From the NCBI RefSeq assembly GCF_004137085.1, contig NZ_QYBC01000004.1:186001-250000 (forward strand): a stretch of 64,000 nucleotides of DNA, written 5' to 3'. A program made the position numbers and the translations under genes. Positions 8,540-18,289 of this stretch are shown one piece after another. The first letter of the stretch is position 1, and every line of letters starts with the position of its first letter. Source of the DNA: Lichenibacterium ramalinae. Its GTDB lineage: Bacteria > Pseudomonadota > Alphaproteobacteria > Rhizobiales > Beijerinckiaceae. The notes beneath the pieces were generated by a model, which did not search any database, was not told the DNA's origin, and saw nothing but the letters and a program-made list of their open reading frames with translations.

Positions 8540-9220
8540 ATGACGCCAGCCCTGCTCTTCGACATGGATGGGACGCTCGTCGATACCGAGCATCTCCACT
8601 TCGTGGCCTTCCAGACCATCCTGGCGCCGCATGGCGTCGAGCTGAGCTGGGCCGACTATCGCCGCTTCATCATGGGCCATCCCAACCACGCCATCGCGGC
8701 GCGTTTCCTGCCTCACGTTCCCCAGGGCCGCCATGCCGGCCTGATGGACGACAAGGAGGCGCATTACCGCTCGCTCGTCACCGATGTTTCGCCCGCCGAA
8801 GGCCTCATGGCGCTGCTCGACTGGGCCGACCGGCGCGCCATCCCCTATGCGGTCGTCACCAACGCGCCGCGCGCCAACGCGGAACTGGTGCTCGAAGCGC
8901 TGAAGATCCGCTCCCGCTTCAAGGCCGTGGTGGCGGGGGACGAGGTCGCCGACCCGAAGCCCCACCCGGGACCCTACCGCACGGCCGCGGCCGCCATCGG
9001 GGCCGACCCCGACCGGACCGTCGCCTTCGAGGATTCGGGCTCGGGCGTGGCCTCGGCCGTCGCGGCGGGATTGGCCGTGGTGGGGATCGCCGGGCCGCTG
9101 GACGAGAGCGGCCTCAAGGGGCGCGGGGCGGCGCTGCTCGTGGAGGACTATCGCGACCCCATGCTGCTCGGGTTCCTCAATCGCCATCTGCGCCTCGACG
9201 AGACGCCGGCCGGGGCCTGA
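8540..9220 (+). CDS. HAD-superfamily hydrolase (beta-phosphoglucomutase/phosphatase-like)
   Basis: A 226-residue cytoplasmic HAD subfamily IA phosphohydrolase. Motif I is FDMDGTLVDTE at about 8-18 (nucleophile and acid/base aspartates), motif II is the VVTNAPRAN region, motif III is the lysine in DPKPHPGPY and motif IV is FEDSGSGV. A helical cap (about residues 20-85) gives specificity, which cannot be read from sequence; relatives act on sugar phosphates or phosphoglycolate. It starts 50 bases after rnhA. Confidence 0.9.
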   Translation: MTPALLFDMDGTLVDTEHLHFVAFQTILAPHGVELSWADYRRFIMGHPNHAIAARFLPHVPQGRHAGLMDDKEAHYRSLVTDVSPAEGLMALLDWADRRAIPYAVVTNAPRANAELVLEALKIRSRFKAVVAGDEVADPKPHPGPYRTAAAAIGADPDRTVAFEDSGSGVASAVAAGLAVVGIAGPLDESGLKGRGAALLVEDYRDPMLLGFLNRHLRLDETPAGA

Positions 9221-9375
9221 CGGACCGCGACGCGGCGGGCGCGACGCCCGCGACGCTGTTTTCCAGCTTCGGCGGCGCGGTTTGCGGCACATCGCACGCG
9301 GGCGCGCTTTCCTTTCGGGGGCCGGGGCATTACCTGTGGTCCGGCGGTCCGAAGAAAAAGGCCTCGACGGTTCAG

Positions 9376-9963
9376 ATGCGGTTGTCCCAGGTTCTCGTTC
9401 TGCTCGCTGCCGAGCCTGAGGAGCGTATCAGCTTCCGCGACATCCTCGCTATTCTGAGCGAGAGATCATTCGCGATCCTCGTCGTCCTGCTCGGCCTGCC
9501 CAACTGCCTGCCGATGCCGCCGCCGATCCCCACGATCTCGTCGCTGCTGCTCATCATGCTCGCCGTGCAGATGCTGGTGCGGCGGCCGGAACCCTGGTTC
9601 CCCGGCGTCGTGCTGCGCGGGTCGGTGGCGCGGCGCGACGTGCTGCGGGCCGTGAAGCGGGCCCTGCCCATCGTCAGCGTGCTGGAGCGCTGGTCGCGCC
9701 CGCGGCTCATCATCTTCGACCGGCGCACGGGATCGCTGCTCGGCGCCATGCTGCTGCTCACCATGTCGATCGGCATGCTGCTGGCGGCGCCGCTCGTCGG
9801 GCAATTGCCCTACGGGCTCGCCGTCTGCCTCTTCGGGCTCGGGCAGATCGAGCGCGACGGCGTGCTGGTGCTGAGCAGCATGGTGGCGGGCGCCGTCGGC
9901 GTGGTGCTCAGCGCCAGTTTCATCTACGGCGTGGTGCTCGGCATCCGCAACCTGCTGTTCTGA
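9376..9963 (+). CDS. ExoD family membrane protein
   Basis: A 195-residue integral membrane protein. The N-terminal third (LSQVLVLLAAEPEERISFRD followed by ILAILSERSFAILVVLLGLP) and the PNCLPMPPPIPTIS motif are typical of the ExoD family, known from Sinorhizobium meliloti, where loss affects exopolysaccharide production and symbiosis. Hydrophobic segments lie at about residues 35-75, 125-150 and 165-190. The molecular function of ExoD is not known. ATG 9376 is chosen; the open frame extends far upstream but without family similarity. Confidence 0.88.
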   Translation: MRLSQVLVLLAAEPEERISFRDILAILSERSFAILVVLLGLPNCLPMPPPIPTISSLLLIMLAVQMLVRRPEPWFPGVVLRGSVARRDVLRAVKRALPIVSVLERWSRPRLIIFDRRTGSLLGAMLLLTMSIGMLLAAPLVGQLPYGLAVCLFGLGQIERDGVLVLSSMVAGAVGVVLSASFIYGVVLGIRNLLF

Positions 9964-10033
9964 ACCCAGAACCGGTCGTCCCCGTTGCCCGGCATGGCCT
10001 GTCCCCTTCCGGGGCCGGCCGCGAGGGACGATC

Positions 10034-10672
10034 ATGAAGCTCTACTGGGGCAAACACACCTGTGCCATCGGCATCCACGTCCTCCTGGAGGAGGTCGGCC
10101 AGCCCTTCACGCTGGAGGAGGTCGACGTGCTCGGCCAGGAGAACCGGCGGGAGCCGTTCCGGGCGATCAATGCCAAGATGAAGGTCCCGGTGCTGGTCCG
10201 CCCCGACGGCTCCAAGCTGACCGAATACGGCGCCATCGCGTCCTGGCTGGCCCTGACCTACCCCGACAAGGGCCTGATCCCGGCCGCGGTCGAGGACCGG
10301 GTGCGGGCACAGGAGATCATGGATTATGCCGTCGGCACCCTGCACGGCCAGGCCTTCGGGCGGGTGTTCATGCCGACGAAGTTCGAGCCCAAGGACCTTC
10401 TGCACAAGGCCGGGCTCGGCCAGTCCAGCACCAAGGCGGAAGGGCTCGCCATGGTCAAGGACGGCTTCGCCATCCTGGACCAGCAACTCGAAGGACGGCC
10501 CTACGCGGGCGGGCAGGCCTTCTCGATCGCCGATTCCGCGCTGTTCTACTGCGAGCGTTGGGCGCCTGAGACGGGCGTCGCGCTGCCGCCGAACGTTGCC
10601 GCGCATTGCGACCGCATGAAGGCGCGCCCCTCCGTCAAGCGCGCCCTCGAGGTGTACGGCGAAACGCCGTGA
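10034..10672 (+). CDS. Glutathione S-transferase family protein
   Basis: A 212-residue cytosolic GST. Residues 1-78 are the thioredoxin-like domain: MKLYWGKHTCAIGIHVLLEE at the start, the cis-proline in KMKVPVLV, and the glutathione gamma-glutamyl contact in LTEYGAIASWLA. Residues 90-205 are the all-helical domain. The active-site position after beta-1 reads H-T-C-A, so catalysis may use a cysteine (beta-class-like). Substrate unknown. Monocistronic and convergent with the DUF2126 gene. Confidence 0.9.
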   Translation: MKLYWGKHTCAIGIHVLLEEVGQPFTLEEVDVLGQENRREPFRAINAKMKVPVLVRPDGSKLTEYGAIASWLALTYPDKGLIPAAVEDRVRAQEIMDYAVGTLHGQAFGRVFMPTKFEPKDLLHKAGLGQSSTKAEGLAMVKDGFAILDQQLEGRPYAGGQAFSIADSALFYCERWAPETGVALPPNVAAHCDRMKARPSVKRALEVYGETP

Positions 10673-10680
10673 CGCAGCCC

Positions 10681-10701
10681 CTCCGCCCGCCTTCGGCGGA
10701 G
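10681..10701. terminator. Hairpin between convergent gst and DUF2126 genes
   Basis: CTCCGCC (10681-10687) and GGCGGAG (10695-10701) form a perfect 7-bp stem with a 7-nt loop, nine bases past the gst stop. No T-run. Likely bidirectional terminator. Confidence 0.45.
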
Positions 10702-10754
10702 CCGGCAGCGGCGGAGGGACCTTGAGAAAGAAACCGTCGCCGTCCGCCCGGGGA

Positions 10755-13700
10755 TCAGATCCGGGCGGGGCGGCGGAGGTCCAGTGTCATGGGGAACTCG
10801 CCCGGGCGCTCTTCGGCCGGCAGCACCAGGGTGCCGCTGGTATGGCCGAGCCCGCTGAAACGGGCGCGGCGCCGAGCCTCCGCCTCGAAGGCGTTGACCG
10901 GGAATGTGTCGTAGCTGCGCCCGCCGGGATGCGACACGCCGTAGACGCAGCCGCCGATGGACCGCCGCGACCACAGGTCGACGACGTCGAAGGTGAGCGG
11001 GGCCTGCACCGGCACGAAGGGCTGCATGGAGCGGGACGGCTGCCAGGCCTTGAAGCGCACGCCGGCGACGGATTCGCCCGCCACGCCCGTCGGCACCAGC
11101 GGCACGAACCGTCCATTGCACAGCACGGCATGGCGCCCGTGCGTGGCGCCCGACAGCTTGACCTGCACGCGCTCCACCGATGAATCCACGTAGCGGGCCG
11201 TGCCGGCCGCCGTGCCCTCCTCGCCGAGCACGTGCCAGGGCTCGAGCGCCTGGCGCAGTTCCAGCGTCACGCCGTCCCGCTCCACCGTCCCGTAGTGGGG
11301 AAAGCGGAACTCGCGCTGCGCGTCGAACCAGGTGGGGTCGAAGTCGTAGCCGGCGCCGGCGAGGTCGCGCAGCACCTCGGCGAAGTCGCGCTCCACGAAG
11401 TGCGGCAGCATGAACCTGTCGTGGAGCGAGGTGCCCCAGCGCACCAGCGGCCCGTCGAGCGGCTCGCGCCAGAACCAGGCGATCAGCGCCCGGACCAGCA
11501 GCTGCTGGGCGAGGCTCATCCGGGCATCCGGGGGCATCTCGAAGGCGCGGAACTCGACGAGGCCGAGGCGGCCCGTGGCGCTGTCGGGCGACCACAGCTT
11601 GTCGATGCAGATCTCGGCGCGATGCGTGTTGCCGGTGACGTCGACGAGCAGATTGCGGAACAGCCGGTCCACCATCCACGGCCGGATGTTCGGCTCTTCC
11701 GGCCCGGGGACCTGGCTCAGCGCGATCTCCATCTCGTAGAGACCGTCGTGGCGGGCCTCGTCGATGCGCGGCGCCTGGCTCGTCGGGCCGATGTACATGC
11801 CGGAGAAGAGCATCGACAGGCAGGGGTGGCGCTGCCAGTAGAGCACGATGCTCTTGAGCAGGTCCGGCCGGCGCACGAAGGGCGAGTCGTTCGGCGTGGC
11901 GCCGCCCAGCACCACGTGGTTGCCGCCCCCGGTCCCGGTGTGGCGGCCGTCGGTCATGAACTTGTCGGCGCCGAGCCGCACCGCGCGGGCATCCTCGTAG
12001 AGGCCGCGCGTGATCTCGACGGCATGGTCCCAATTCGCCGCCGGCTGGACGTTGACCTCTATCACGCCGGGATCGGGCGTGACCTTGATGACATTGAGGC
12101 GCGGGTCGTAGGGCGGGTCGTAGCCCTCGATATGCACGGTGAGGCCGAGGTCGGCGGCGGCGCCTTCGAGCGCGGTGAGCAGTTCGAGGTAGTCCTCGAG
12201 CCGGTCCACCGGCGGCATGAACACGCAGAGCTGGCCGTCCCGCGGCTCGACCGCGAGGGCGGTGCGGACCTCGGGGTCGTTGCGGTTGCCGTCGGCCGGC
12301 CGGACGGAGAGCGGCTTGGCGGCGCGCGATGCCGTGATGGTGGTGAGCTGGTCCGGGTCGGGCAGCGGAGCGCGGGGTTCGGTGGGGTCCTGCGGGGCCG
12401 CATAGGGGAAGCGGCTCGGCGGGATGTAGTCGAGGGCGTCGAGCGGCAGCCGGAAGCCGACGGGGGAGTCGCCCGGCGTCAGGAAGATGTGTTGGCGCCG
12501 CGTCTGCCAGAGCTCGCTGGCCCAGTCCCGACCCCAGCGGGTGATCGGCATCACGTAACCGGCGGGCGTGCCGAGGCCGCGCGAGAAGACGCGGGCGATG
12601 CGGGCGCGCTGCTCGACGGTGCCGACCGGGGCCTGCAGCGCGTCGATCTCGCGCGGCAGGCCGGCCTCCTGCAGCAGCCAATGCGCCGGGTCCTCGTAGG
12701 CGGCCTGGACATATTCGTGTTCGAGGCCCAGGCGATGCGCCAGGGCCTGGGCGAGGCGGCGCGCATCCTCGATCCTGGCGGCGCGCGGGCCCGTCTCGCT
12801 GGCGATGAGGTCCGGGTCACGCCAGATCGGCTTGCCGTCCTTGCGCCAGAACAGCGAGAAGGCCCAGCGCGGCAGGCTCTCGCCAGGGTACCACTTGCCC
12901 TGACCGTAATGCAGGAAGCCGCCCGGGGCGAAGCGCGTCCGCAGGCGCCGGATCAGGCTGTCGGCGAGGCCGCGCTTGGTCGGGCCGACCGCCTCGGCGT
13001 TCCATTCCGGCGCTTCGAAGTCGTCGATGGAGATGAAGGTGGGTTCGCCGCCGGTCGTCAGGCGGACGTCCTGCGCCTTGAGGTCGACGTCGACGCGGCG
13101 GCCGAGCGCGTCGAGCGCGGTCCAGGCGTCGTCGGAGAAGGGCAGGGAGATGCGGGGCGCTTCGGCGACCCGCGTCACCGTCATGGTGTGGTCGAAGGTG
13201 ATCTCGCAGGGGTCGAGCGCGCCCGAGATCGGCGCGGCCGCGCGGTAGTGCGGCGTCGCGGCGAGCGGGATGTGGCCCTCGCCGCAGAGCAGGCCGGAGG
13301 TGGCGTCGAGACCGATCCAGCCGGCGCCCGGCAGGTAGACCTCGGCCCAGGCGTGGAGGTCGGTGAAATCGTGACGCGTGCCGAGCGGGCCCGAGACGGG
13401 GTCGATATCGGCCTTGAGCTGGATCAGGTACCCCGACACGAAGCGCGCCGCGAGGCCGAGGCCGCGCAGGATCTGCACCATCAGCCAGGCGGAGTCGCGG
13501 CAGGAGCCGGACTTCAGCGTCAGCGTGTCCTCGGGTTCCTGCACGCCGGGCTCGAGGCGGATCACGTAGGAGATCTCGCGCGACAAGCGCTGGTTGACGT
13601 CGATCAGCACGTCGATCGAGCGCTTCGGCTCGCGCGCCATGGCGTCGATGAAGGCCTGCACCCGGGGCGTGGGCGGGGTGGCGTCGAGGTAGGCGGCGAC

Positions 13701-14039
13701 TTCCGCGCGCGTCTCGGCGTCGTAGGCGAAGGGAAAGGTTTCGGCGGCGGGCTCGACGAAGAAGTCGAACGGGTTGATCACCGCCATCTCGGCGGTCAGG
13801 TCGACCTCGATGCGCAGGTGCTGGGTCGTGTTGGGAAAGACCAGCCGGGCGAGCCAGTTGCCGTGCGGGTCCTGCTGCCAGTTGATGAAATGGTCGGCCG
13901 GCGTGACCGTCAGGGCATAGCTGGGGATCTCGGTCCTGCAGTGAGGCGCGGGCCGCAGCCGGACCACCTGCGGACCGAGCGAGACGGGCCGGTCGTAGCG
14001 GTAATCCGTCACGTGGTTGATCGCGGCGCGCACCGGCAT
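10755..14039 (-). CDS. Transglutaminase-like / DUF2126 large protein
   Basis: A 1094-residue two-part protein of the length typical for the family. Residues 1-90 match the bacterial transglutaminase N-terminal domain ([20 protein letters not shown]). Residues 150-260 are the transglutaminase-like cysteine protease core with the triad C180 ([11 protein letters not shown]), H229 (DLHAWAEVY) and D245 (IGLDATSG). From about 300 to the end is DUF2126, of unknown function. In many proteobacteria this gene sits with an alpha-E/circularly permuted ATP-grasp pair, thought to form a peptide-synthesis and -trimming system; those partners are absent here, so it is isolated. Cytoplasmic, no signal peptide. 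ATG 14039. Confidence 0.92.
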   Translation of the reverse strand: MPVRAAINHVTDYRYDRPVSLGPQVVRLRPAPHCRTEIPSYALTVTPADHFINWQQDPHGNWLARLVFPNTTQHLRIEVDLTAEMAVINPFDFFVEPAAETFPFAYDAETRAEVAAYLDATPPTPRVQAFIDAMAREPKRSIDVLIDVNQRLSREISYVIRLEPGVQEPEDTLTLKSGSCRDSAWLMVQILRGLGLAARFVSGYLIQLKADIDPVSGPLGTRHDFTDLHAWAEVYLPGAGWIGLDATSGLLCGEGHIPLAATPHYRAAAPISGALDPCEITFDHTMTVTRVAEAPRISLPFSDDAWTALDALGRRVDVDLKAQDVRLTTGGEPTFISIDDFEAPEWNAEAVGPTKRGLADSLIRRLRTRFAPGGFLHYGQGKWYPGESLPRWAFSLFWRKDGKPIWRDPDLIASETGPRAARIEDARRLAQALAHRLGLEHEYVQAAYEDPAHWLLQEAGLPREIDALQAPVGTVEQRARIARVFSRGLGTPAGYVMPITRWGRDWASELWQTRRQHIFLTPGDSPVGFRLPLDALDYIPPSRFPYAAPQDPTEPRAPLPDPDQLTTITASRAAKPLSVRPADGNRNDPEVRTALAVEPRDGQLCVFMPPVDRLEDYLELLTALEGAAADLGLTVHIEGYDPPYDPRLNVIKVTPDPGVIEVNVQPAANWDHAVEITRGLYEDARAVRLGADKFMTDGRHTGTGGGNHVVLGGATPNDSPFVRRPDLLKSIVLYWQRHPCLSMLFSGMYIGPTSQAPRIDEARHDGLYEMEIALSQVPGPEEPNIRPWMVDRLFRNLLVDVTGNTHRAEICIDKLWSPDSATGRLGLVEFRAFEMPPDARMSLAQQLLVRALIAWFWREPLDGPLVRWGTSLHDRFMLPHFVERDFAEVLRDLAGAGYDFDPTWFDAQREFRFPHYGTVERDGVTLELRQALEPWHVLGEEGTAAGTARYVDSSVERVQVKLSGATHGRHAVLCNGRFVPLVPTGVAGESVAGVRFKAWQPSRSMQPFVPVQAPLTFDVVDLWSRRSIGGCVYGVSHPGGRSYDTFPVNAFEAEARRRARFSGLGHTSGTLVLPAEERPGEFPMTLDLRRPARI

Positions 14040-14280
14040 CGCGGTCTCCTTCGAGGTCTGTCGTGGGATGAATGTGCCGTTGGGCCTGTTTCGTGGCCTA
14101 CGGCCCGCACCCCCTCTGCGTCAACCGCGGCGCGTGCTGAAATTATGGGCCTTCGTCACGCGCGCTGTTCAACCCGGGCGGGCAGGGGCGCCGCCCCCCG
14201 GCCTGCGCGGCCGAGCCATGCACCCAAAGCGGGCCGGCGACGGTTTGGCTGGCGACAGCAACGCCCCGGAAGCCTCGACG

Positions 14281-14676
14281 ATGACCACCGAACTCACCTA
14301 CCTCGCCTGGACGCTGGTGCTGGCGCTGGTCTACATCGGCCTGCCGTCCCAGCTCCGGACGCTGGAAACCGGCACCGCCTACAATGCGAGCGCCCGCGAC
14401 ACGGCGGGCCCCCCGGTCGGCCTCTACACGGGTCGGCTGCAGCGCGCCCAGGCCAACCTGTTCGAAACCCTGCCGCTCTTCATCGGGGCGGTGCTGATCG
14501 CCCACCTGGCCGGGCGCGACGGCTGGCTCACCGGATGGGGCGTGACGCTCTACTTCTGGGGCCGGGTCGTGTACCTGCCGCTCTACGCCTTCGGCGTACC
14601 CTACGCCCGGTCGCTGGTGTGGCTCGTGTCGCTGGTCGGCCTCGTCATGCTGGTGGTGGCCGACCTGCACGGGTGA
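14281..14676 (+). CDS. MAPEG family membrane protein
   Basis: A 131-residue inner-membrane protein with four predicted helices (about 6-25, 60-80, 82-100, 105-128). The first helix and loop (TYLAWTLVLALVYIGLPSQL), the Arg/Gln-containing RLQRAQANLFETLPLFIGAV motif and the length fit MAPEG proteins (membrane-associated proteins in eicosanoid and glutathione metabolism). Bacterial members are mostly uncharacterised; some have glutathione transferase or peroxidase activity. ATG 14281. Divergent from DUF2126 across 241 bases in which I see no further feature. Confidence 0.88.
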   Translation: MTTELTYLAWTLVLALVYIGLPSQLRTLETGTAYNASARDTAGPPVGLYTGRLQRAQANLFETLPLFIGAVLIAHLAGRDGWLTGWGVTLYFWGRVVYLPLYAFGVPYARSLVWLVSLVGLVMLVVADLHG

Positions 14677-14681
14677 GGGTG

Positions 14682-14714
14682 GGGCCGCCCCGCGCGCGGA
14701 GCGCGGCGCGGCCC
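14682..14714. terminator. Strong bidirectional hairpin between MAPEG and OYE genes
   Basis: GGGCCGC (14682-14688) pairs with GCGGCCC (14708-14714) and, after one C-C mismatch, CCGCGC pairs with GCGCGG around a GCGGA loop: 13 bp in total. It begins 6 bases past the MAPEG stop and ends 11 bases before the stop of the convergent oxidoreductase gene. Confidence 0.55.
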
Positions 14715-14724
14715 GTGGCAGGCG

Positions 14725-15816
14725 TCAGCGGTAGCGCGCGAGCCAGTGGGCGTAGGGGGCCGGCAGGGTCGCCCAGGCCGGGTTCTCGACGCCGAGGGCC
14801 TTGGCGGCCATGTAGGGCCAGTGCGGATCGGCCAGCAGCGGCCGTCCCAGCATGACGAGGTCGACCTTGCCGTCGCGCACCAGCGCGTCGGCCTCCTCGG
14901 GCTTGGAGATGTACCAGCTCGTCGTGCCGGGCAGCTCGGTCTCGCGCCGCACCCGTGCCGCGATGTCGCCCATGAAGTTCGGCCCCCACGGGATCTTGGC
15001 GTCCGGGGTGTTGAAGCCGATCGACACGTCGACGAAGTCGAGCCCCTCGGCCTTCATGCGCCGCAGCAGCGCGATGGCTTCCTCCAACATGGCGTCGTTG
15101 CCGTCGAACTCGACGACGCCGAGCCGCACCGTCAGGGGACGGTCGGCGGGCCACACCGCCCGCACCGCCACCAGAGTCTCGAGCAGGTAGCGCGCCCGGT
15201 TCTCGGCCGAGCCGCCGTAGCCGTCCTTGCGGTGGTTGGAGATCGGCGAGAAGAAGTTCTGCGCCAAGTAGCCGTGCGCCATGTGGAGCTCGAGCCAGGC
15301 GAAGCCGAGGTCGCGGGCGCGCTCCACCGCCGCCACCGTGTCGGCCTGCACGCGGGCGATGTCGGCGAGGCTCATCTCGGCCGGCACCCGCGGCAGGCCG
15401 CCGCCGAAGGCGAGGGGCGAGGGCGCGATGGTGGTCCAGCTGTTGGTTTCGCCGTCCGGTATGTGGTCGTCGCCCTCCCAGGGGCGGTTGGCCGAGGCCT
15501 TGCGTCCGGCATGGGCGATCTGGATGCCCGGCACGGCGCCGGCCTCGCGGATGCCCTCGACGATCGGGCGCAGCGCTTCCGCCTGGGCGTCGTTCCAGAG
15601 GCCGACGTCGCCCCAGGTGATGCGGCCCTCCGGGGCGACCGCCGTCGCCTCCACCACGACGAGCCCGGCGCCGCCCCGCGCCAGCGAGGCGTAATGCACC
15701 CGGTGCCAGTCGCCCACCACCCCGTCCCGCGCCATGTACTGGCACATGGGCGAGACGGCGATGCGGTTGCGCAGCGTGACGCTCTTCAGCTTATAGGGAT
15801 CGAACAGGTTCGGCAT
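14725..15816 (-). CDS. NADH:flavin oxidoreductase, old yellow enzyme (YqjM-like)
   Basis: A 363-residue FMN-dependent ene-reductase of the thermophilic-like/YqjM branch: SPMCQYMARDG with the redox-tuning C25, IQIAHAGRKAS with the substrate-binding histidine, and LHMAHGYLAQNFFSPISNHR plus DGYGGSAENRARYLLE at 170-205. It reduces activated C=C bonds of electrophilic or xenobiotic compounds with NAD(P)H. ATG 15816 is used; an in-frame ATG at 15828 would add MRGT. The gene is divergent from an ArsR-type regulator 87 bases away, which probably controls it. Confidence 0.93.
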   Translation of the reverse strand: MPNLFDPYKLKSVTLRNRIAVSPMCQYMARDGVVGDWHRVHYASLARGGAGLVVVEATAVAPEGRITWGDVGLWNDAQAEALRPIVEGIREAGAVPGIQIAHAGRKASANRPWEGDDHIPDGETNSWTTIAPSPLAFGGGLPRVPAEMSLADIARVQADTVAAVERARDLGFAWLELHMAHGYLAQNFFSPISNHRKDGYGGSAENRARYLLETLVAVRAVWPADRPLTVRLGVVEFDGNDAMLEEAIALLRRMKAEGLDFVDVSIGFNTPDAKIPWGPNFMGDIAARVRRETELPGTTSWYISKPEEADALVRDGKVDLVMLGRPLLADPHWPYMAAKALGVENPAWATLPAPYAHWLARYR

Positions 15817-15903
15817 TGTGCCCCTCATCGGTGGACGTGCCGGTCTTAGTTCGACATTCATCGAACAAACGCAAGGGCGGCGACGCAGGAAGGGGGTCCC
15901 GGG

Positions 15904-16215
15904 GTGACGAGGGAGCAGAAGCCGCCGGGACCCTTGAGGCTCGAACGAATCCTGCACGCGCTCGGCGACCCCGTGCGGCTCGGCATCGTCCGGCAACTGG
16001 CGCGCGAGGGGGACAGCAGCTGCGCGGCGCTCGACGGGGGACGGCCGAAATCCACCATGTCGCATCACTTCAAGGTGCTGCGCGAGGCCGGCTTGGTGCA
16101 GACGCGCAACCAGGGCGTGACGCACATGAACGCGCTCTGCCGCGCCGCGGTCGACGCCGAATGCCCGGGGCTGCTCGACGCCGTGATCGGGGGGAGGGCG
16201 AGCGACGGGGGGTGA
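15904..16215 (+). CDS. ArsR-family winged-helix repressor
   Basis: A 103-residue DNA-binding protein starting at GTG 15904. RLERILHALGDPVRLGIVRQ followed by LAREGDSSCAAL, KSTMSHHFKVLREAGLVQTR and a beta-wing (NQGVTHMNAL) is a classic ArsR/HTH_20 winged helix. Relatives that sit divergently next to old-yellow-enzyme or reductase genes sense electrophiles or oxidation, often through cysteines; here C40, C77 and C85 (numbered approximately) could serve. Ligand unknown. Convergent with the ETF-QO gene. Confidence 0.85.
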   Translation: MTREQKPPGPLRLERILHALGDPVRLGIVRQLAREGDSSCAALDGGRPKSTMSHHFKVLREAGLVQTRNQGVTHMNALCRAAVDAECPGLLDAVIGGRASDGG

Positions 16216-16255
16216 CGTCCGCGGTCGCGTCGCCACCGGGAGTCGACCCGTCGAA

Positions 16256-16275
16256 GCCGCGGCGCGCGCCGCGGC
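16256..16275. terminator. Palindromic hairpin between convergent arsR-like and ETF-QO genes
   Basis: GCCGCGGC (16256-16263) and GCCGCGGC (16268-16275) form an 8-bp perfect stem around GCGC. It lies between the two convergent stops (16215 and 16280), so it may terminate both transcripts. Confidence 0.45.
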
Positions 16276-16279
16276 CGGA

Positions 16280-17974
16280 TCACATGTTGGGGTAGTTGGG
16301 TCCGCCGCCGCCCTCGGGCGGCACCCAGGTGATGTTCTGCGACGGATCCTTGATGTCGCAGGTCTTGCAGTGCACGCAGTTCCCCGCGTTGATCTGGAAG
16401 CGCGGCTCGGTCTTCTTCGCCTCGTCGCCGTAGACGACCTCGTAGACCCCGGCCGGACAGTAGAGCCGGGCCGGTTCGCCGTAGATCGGCAGGTTGCGGG
16501 CGATGGGGATCGACGGGTCGGTGAGGACGAGGTGAGCCGGCTGGTTCTCCTCGTGGTTGGTGCCCGACAGGTACACCGAGGACAGCTTGTCGAAGGACAG
16601 CACGCCGTCGGGCTTGGGATAGGCGATGGGCTTCACCTCGGCGAGCGGCTTCAGCGTCGCGTGGTCGGGCTTGCCGTGGGACAGCGTGCCGAAGGGCGAG
16701 CCGCCGAACAGCTGATGGGACCACATGTCGAGCGCGCCGAGCGCCACGCCCGGCATGGTGCCGAACTTCGACCACAGCGGCTTGACGTTGCGCACGCGCC
16801 TGAGGTCCGTGCCGATGGCCGAGGCGCGCCACGCCGCCTCGTAGGCGGCGAGCTCGTCGTTGGCCCGGCCGGCGTCGAGCGCCTGGGCGACGTGTTCGGC
16901 CGCCATCATGCCGCTGAGGATGGCGTTGTGGGAGCCCTTGATGCGGGGCACGTTGACGAAGCCCGCCGCGCAGCCGATCAGCGCGCCGCCCGGGAAGGAG
17001 AGTTTCGGTACCGACTGCCAGCCGCCCTCCACGATGGCACGCGCCCCGTAGGCGATGCGCTTGCCGCCCTGCAGCGTGTCGGCGATCATCGGGTGGGTCT
17101 TGAAGCGCTGGAACTCGTCGAAGGGCGAGAGCGTGGGGTTCTCGTAATTGAGGTGGACGACGAAGCCCACGCTGACGAGGTTGTCCTCCATGCCGTAGAG
17201 GAAGGAGCCACCGCCGGTGCGGTTGCCGAGCGGCCAGCCGAAGGAATGCTGCACGAGGCCGGGGCGGTGCGTCTCGGCCGGCACTTCCCACAATTCCTTG
17301 AGCCCGATGCCGTATTTCTGCGGGTCGCGGCCCTCGTCGAGCTTGAACCGGCGGATCAGGCCCTTGGCGAGCGAGCCGCGGGCGCCCTCGGCCACCAGCA
17401 CGTATTTGGCGCGCAGCTCCATGCCCCGCGTGTAGCCCTCGGTGACGGCGCCGTCCTTGCCGACGCCCATGTCGCCGGACGCGACCCCGACGACCTCGCC
17501 GTCCGCGCCGTAGAGCACCTCGACGGCCGCGAAGCCCGGGTAGATCTCCACGCCGGCGGCCTCGGCCTGGCGGCCGAGATAGCGCGCCACGTTGGCGAGC
17601 GAGCCCACGAAGTTGCCGTGATTGCTCATCAGCTTGGGCATCAGGGCATTGGGCAGCCGCATGCCACCGGCCGGGCCCAGGTAGTAGAAACGGTCGTCCG
17701 TCACCGGCACCGTCAGGGGCCGGTCGTCGTGGCGGCGCCACTCGGGCAGCAGTGCGTCGAGCCCCATGGGATCGACGACGACGCCGGACAGGATATGGCC
17801 GCCGACCTCGGAGCCCTTCTCCAGCACCACCACGGACAGGTCGGGCTGGAGCTGCTTCAGGCGGATCGCGGCCGCGAGCCCGGCAGGCCCGGCCCCCACC
17901 ACCACGACGTCGAACTCCATCGCCTCGCGCGCCGGTGACTCGAACCCGCCCGCCGCGCCCTTGACCTCCGCCAT
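16280..17974 (-). CDS. Electron transfer flavoprotein-ubiquinone oxidoreductase
   Basis: A 564-residue inner-membrane-associated FAD and [4Fe-4S] enzyme passing electrons from reduced ETF (fed by acyl-CoA and dimethylglycine/sarcosine-type dehydrogenases) to ubiquinone. The FAD Rossmann motif is VVVGAGPAGLAAAIRLKQLQ at about 24-43; the C-terminal cluster ligands lie in YCPAGVYEV and NCVHCKTCDIKDPSQNITWV, the latter a signature of the family. Full length with the expected C-terminal end (PNYPNM). ATG 17974. ETF subunit genes are not in the window. Confidence 0.97.
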   Translation of the reverse strand: MAEVKGAAGGFESPAREAMEFDVVVVGAGPAGLAAAIRLKQLQPDLSVVVLEKGSEVGGHILSGVVVDPMGLDALLPEWRRHDDRPLTVPVTDDRFYYLGPAGGMRLPNALMPKLMSNHGNFVGSLANVARYLGRQAEAAGVEIYPGFAAVEVLYGADGEVVGVASGDMGVGKDGAVTEGYTRGMELRAKYVLVAEGARGSLAKGLIRRFKLDEGRDPQKYGIGLKELWEVPAETHRPGLVQHSFGWPLGNRTGGGSFLYGMEDNLVSVGFVVHLNYENPTLSPFDEFQRFKTHPMIADTLQGGKRIAYGARAIVEGGWQSVPKLSFPGGALIGCAAGFVNVPRIKGSHNAILSGMMAAEHVAQALDAGRANDELAAYEAAWRASAIGTDLRRVRNVKPLWSKFGTMPGVALGALDMWSHQLFGGSPFGTLSHGKPDHATLKPLAEVKPIAYPKPDGVLSFDKLSSVYLSGTNHEENQPAHLVLTDPSIPIARNLPIYGEPARLYCPAGVYEVVYGDEAKKTEPRFQINAGNCVHCKTCDIKDPSQNITWVPPEGGGGPNYPNM

Positions 17975-18289
17975 GGCGGTTCCACTCCCTGCTGGCCCGC
18001 CCGACCGGTTTCGGTCGCGGCGGGACCGGATCGACGACCCCGAATCGACGGGACCGCCCCCGCATCCGCGTAGCCGCGCATGCGCCGAAGGCGAAGCGCC
18101 CTGGAACGCTTTATGTAGAGGCCGGGCGCCGGTGGCGCAAATGCGGCACGAGGGCGCCCGACGGCACCCGTCTGCCCGTGGTCTCGGCCTACCCTCGCCG
18201 GAATTACAACAGAAATCGCTCTATGTTAACAATTTGGCGACCGTCTTTCCGGCAAATTGGCTAAATTAGCTCAAATTGATGAGGTCGCC
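17975..18289. promoter_or_regulatory. Divergent promoter region between ETF-QO and chemoreceptor genes
   Basis: 315 bases without a gene. The part nearest the chemoreceptor (18202-18280) is markedly AT-rich for this genome and contains a 7-bp inverted repeat CAATTTG (18230-18236) / CAAATTG (18253-18259) 16 bases apart, overlapped by TTAACAAT, one base different from a CtrA half-site. The ETF-QO promoter should lie around 18010-18110. Exact elements cannot be assigned. Confidence 0.35.

Noticed and set aside
11232-14855. Plus-strand open frame of 1207 codons opposite the DUF2126 gene
   Set aside because: Arg/Gly/Asp-rich composition without any domain; it is the antisense shadow of a clearly conserved 1094-residue protein in GC-rich DNA.
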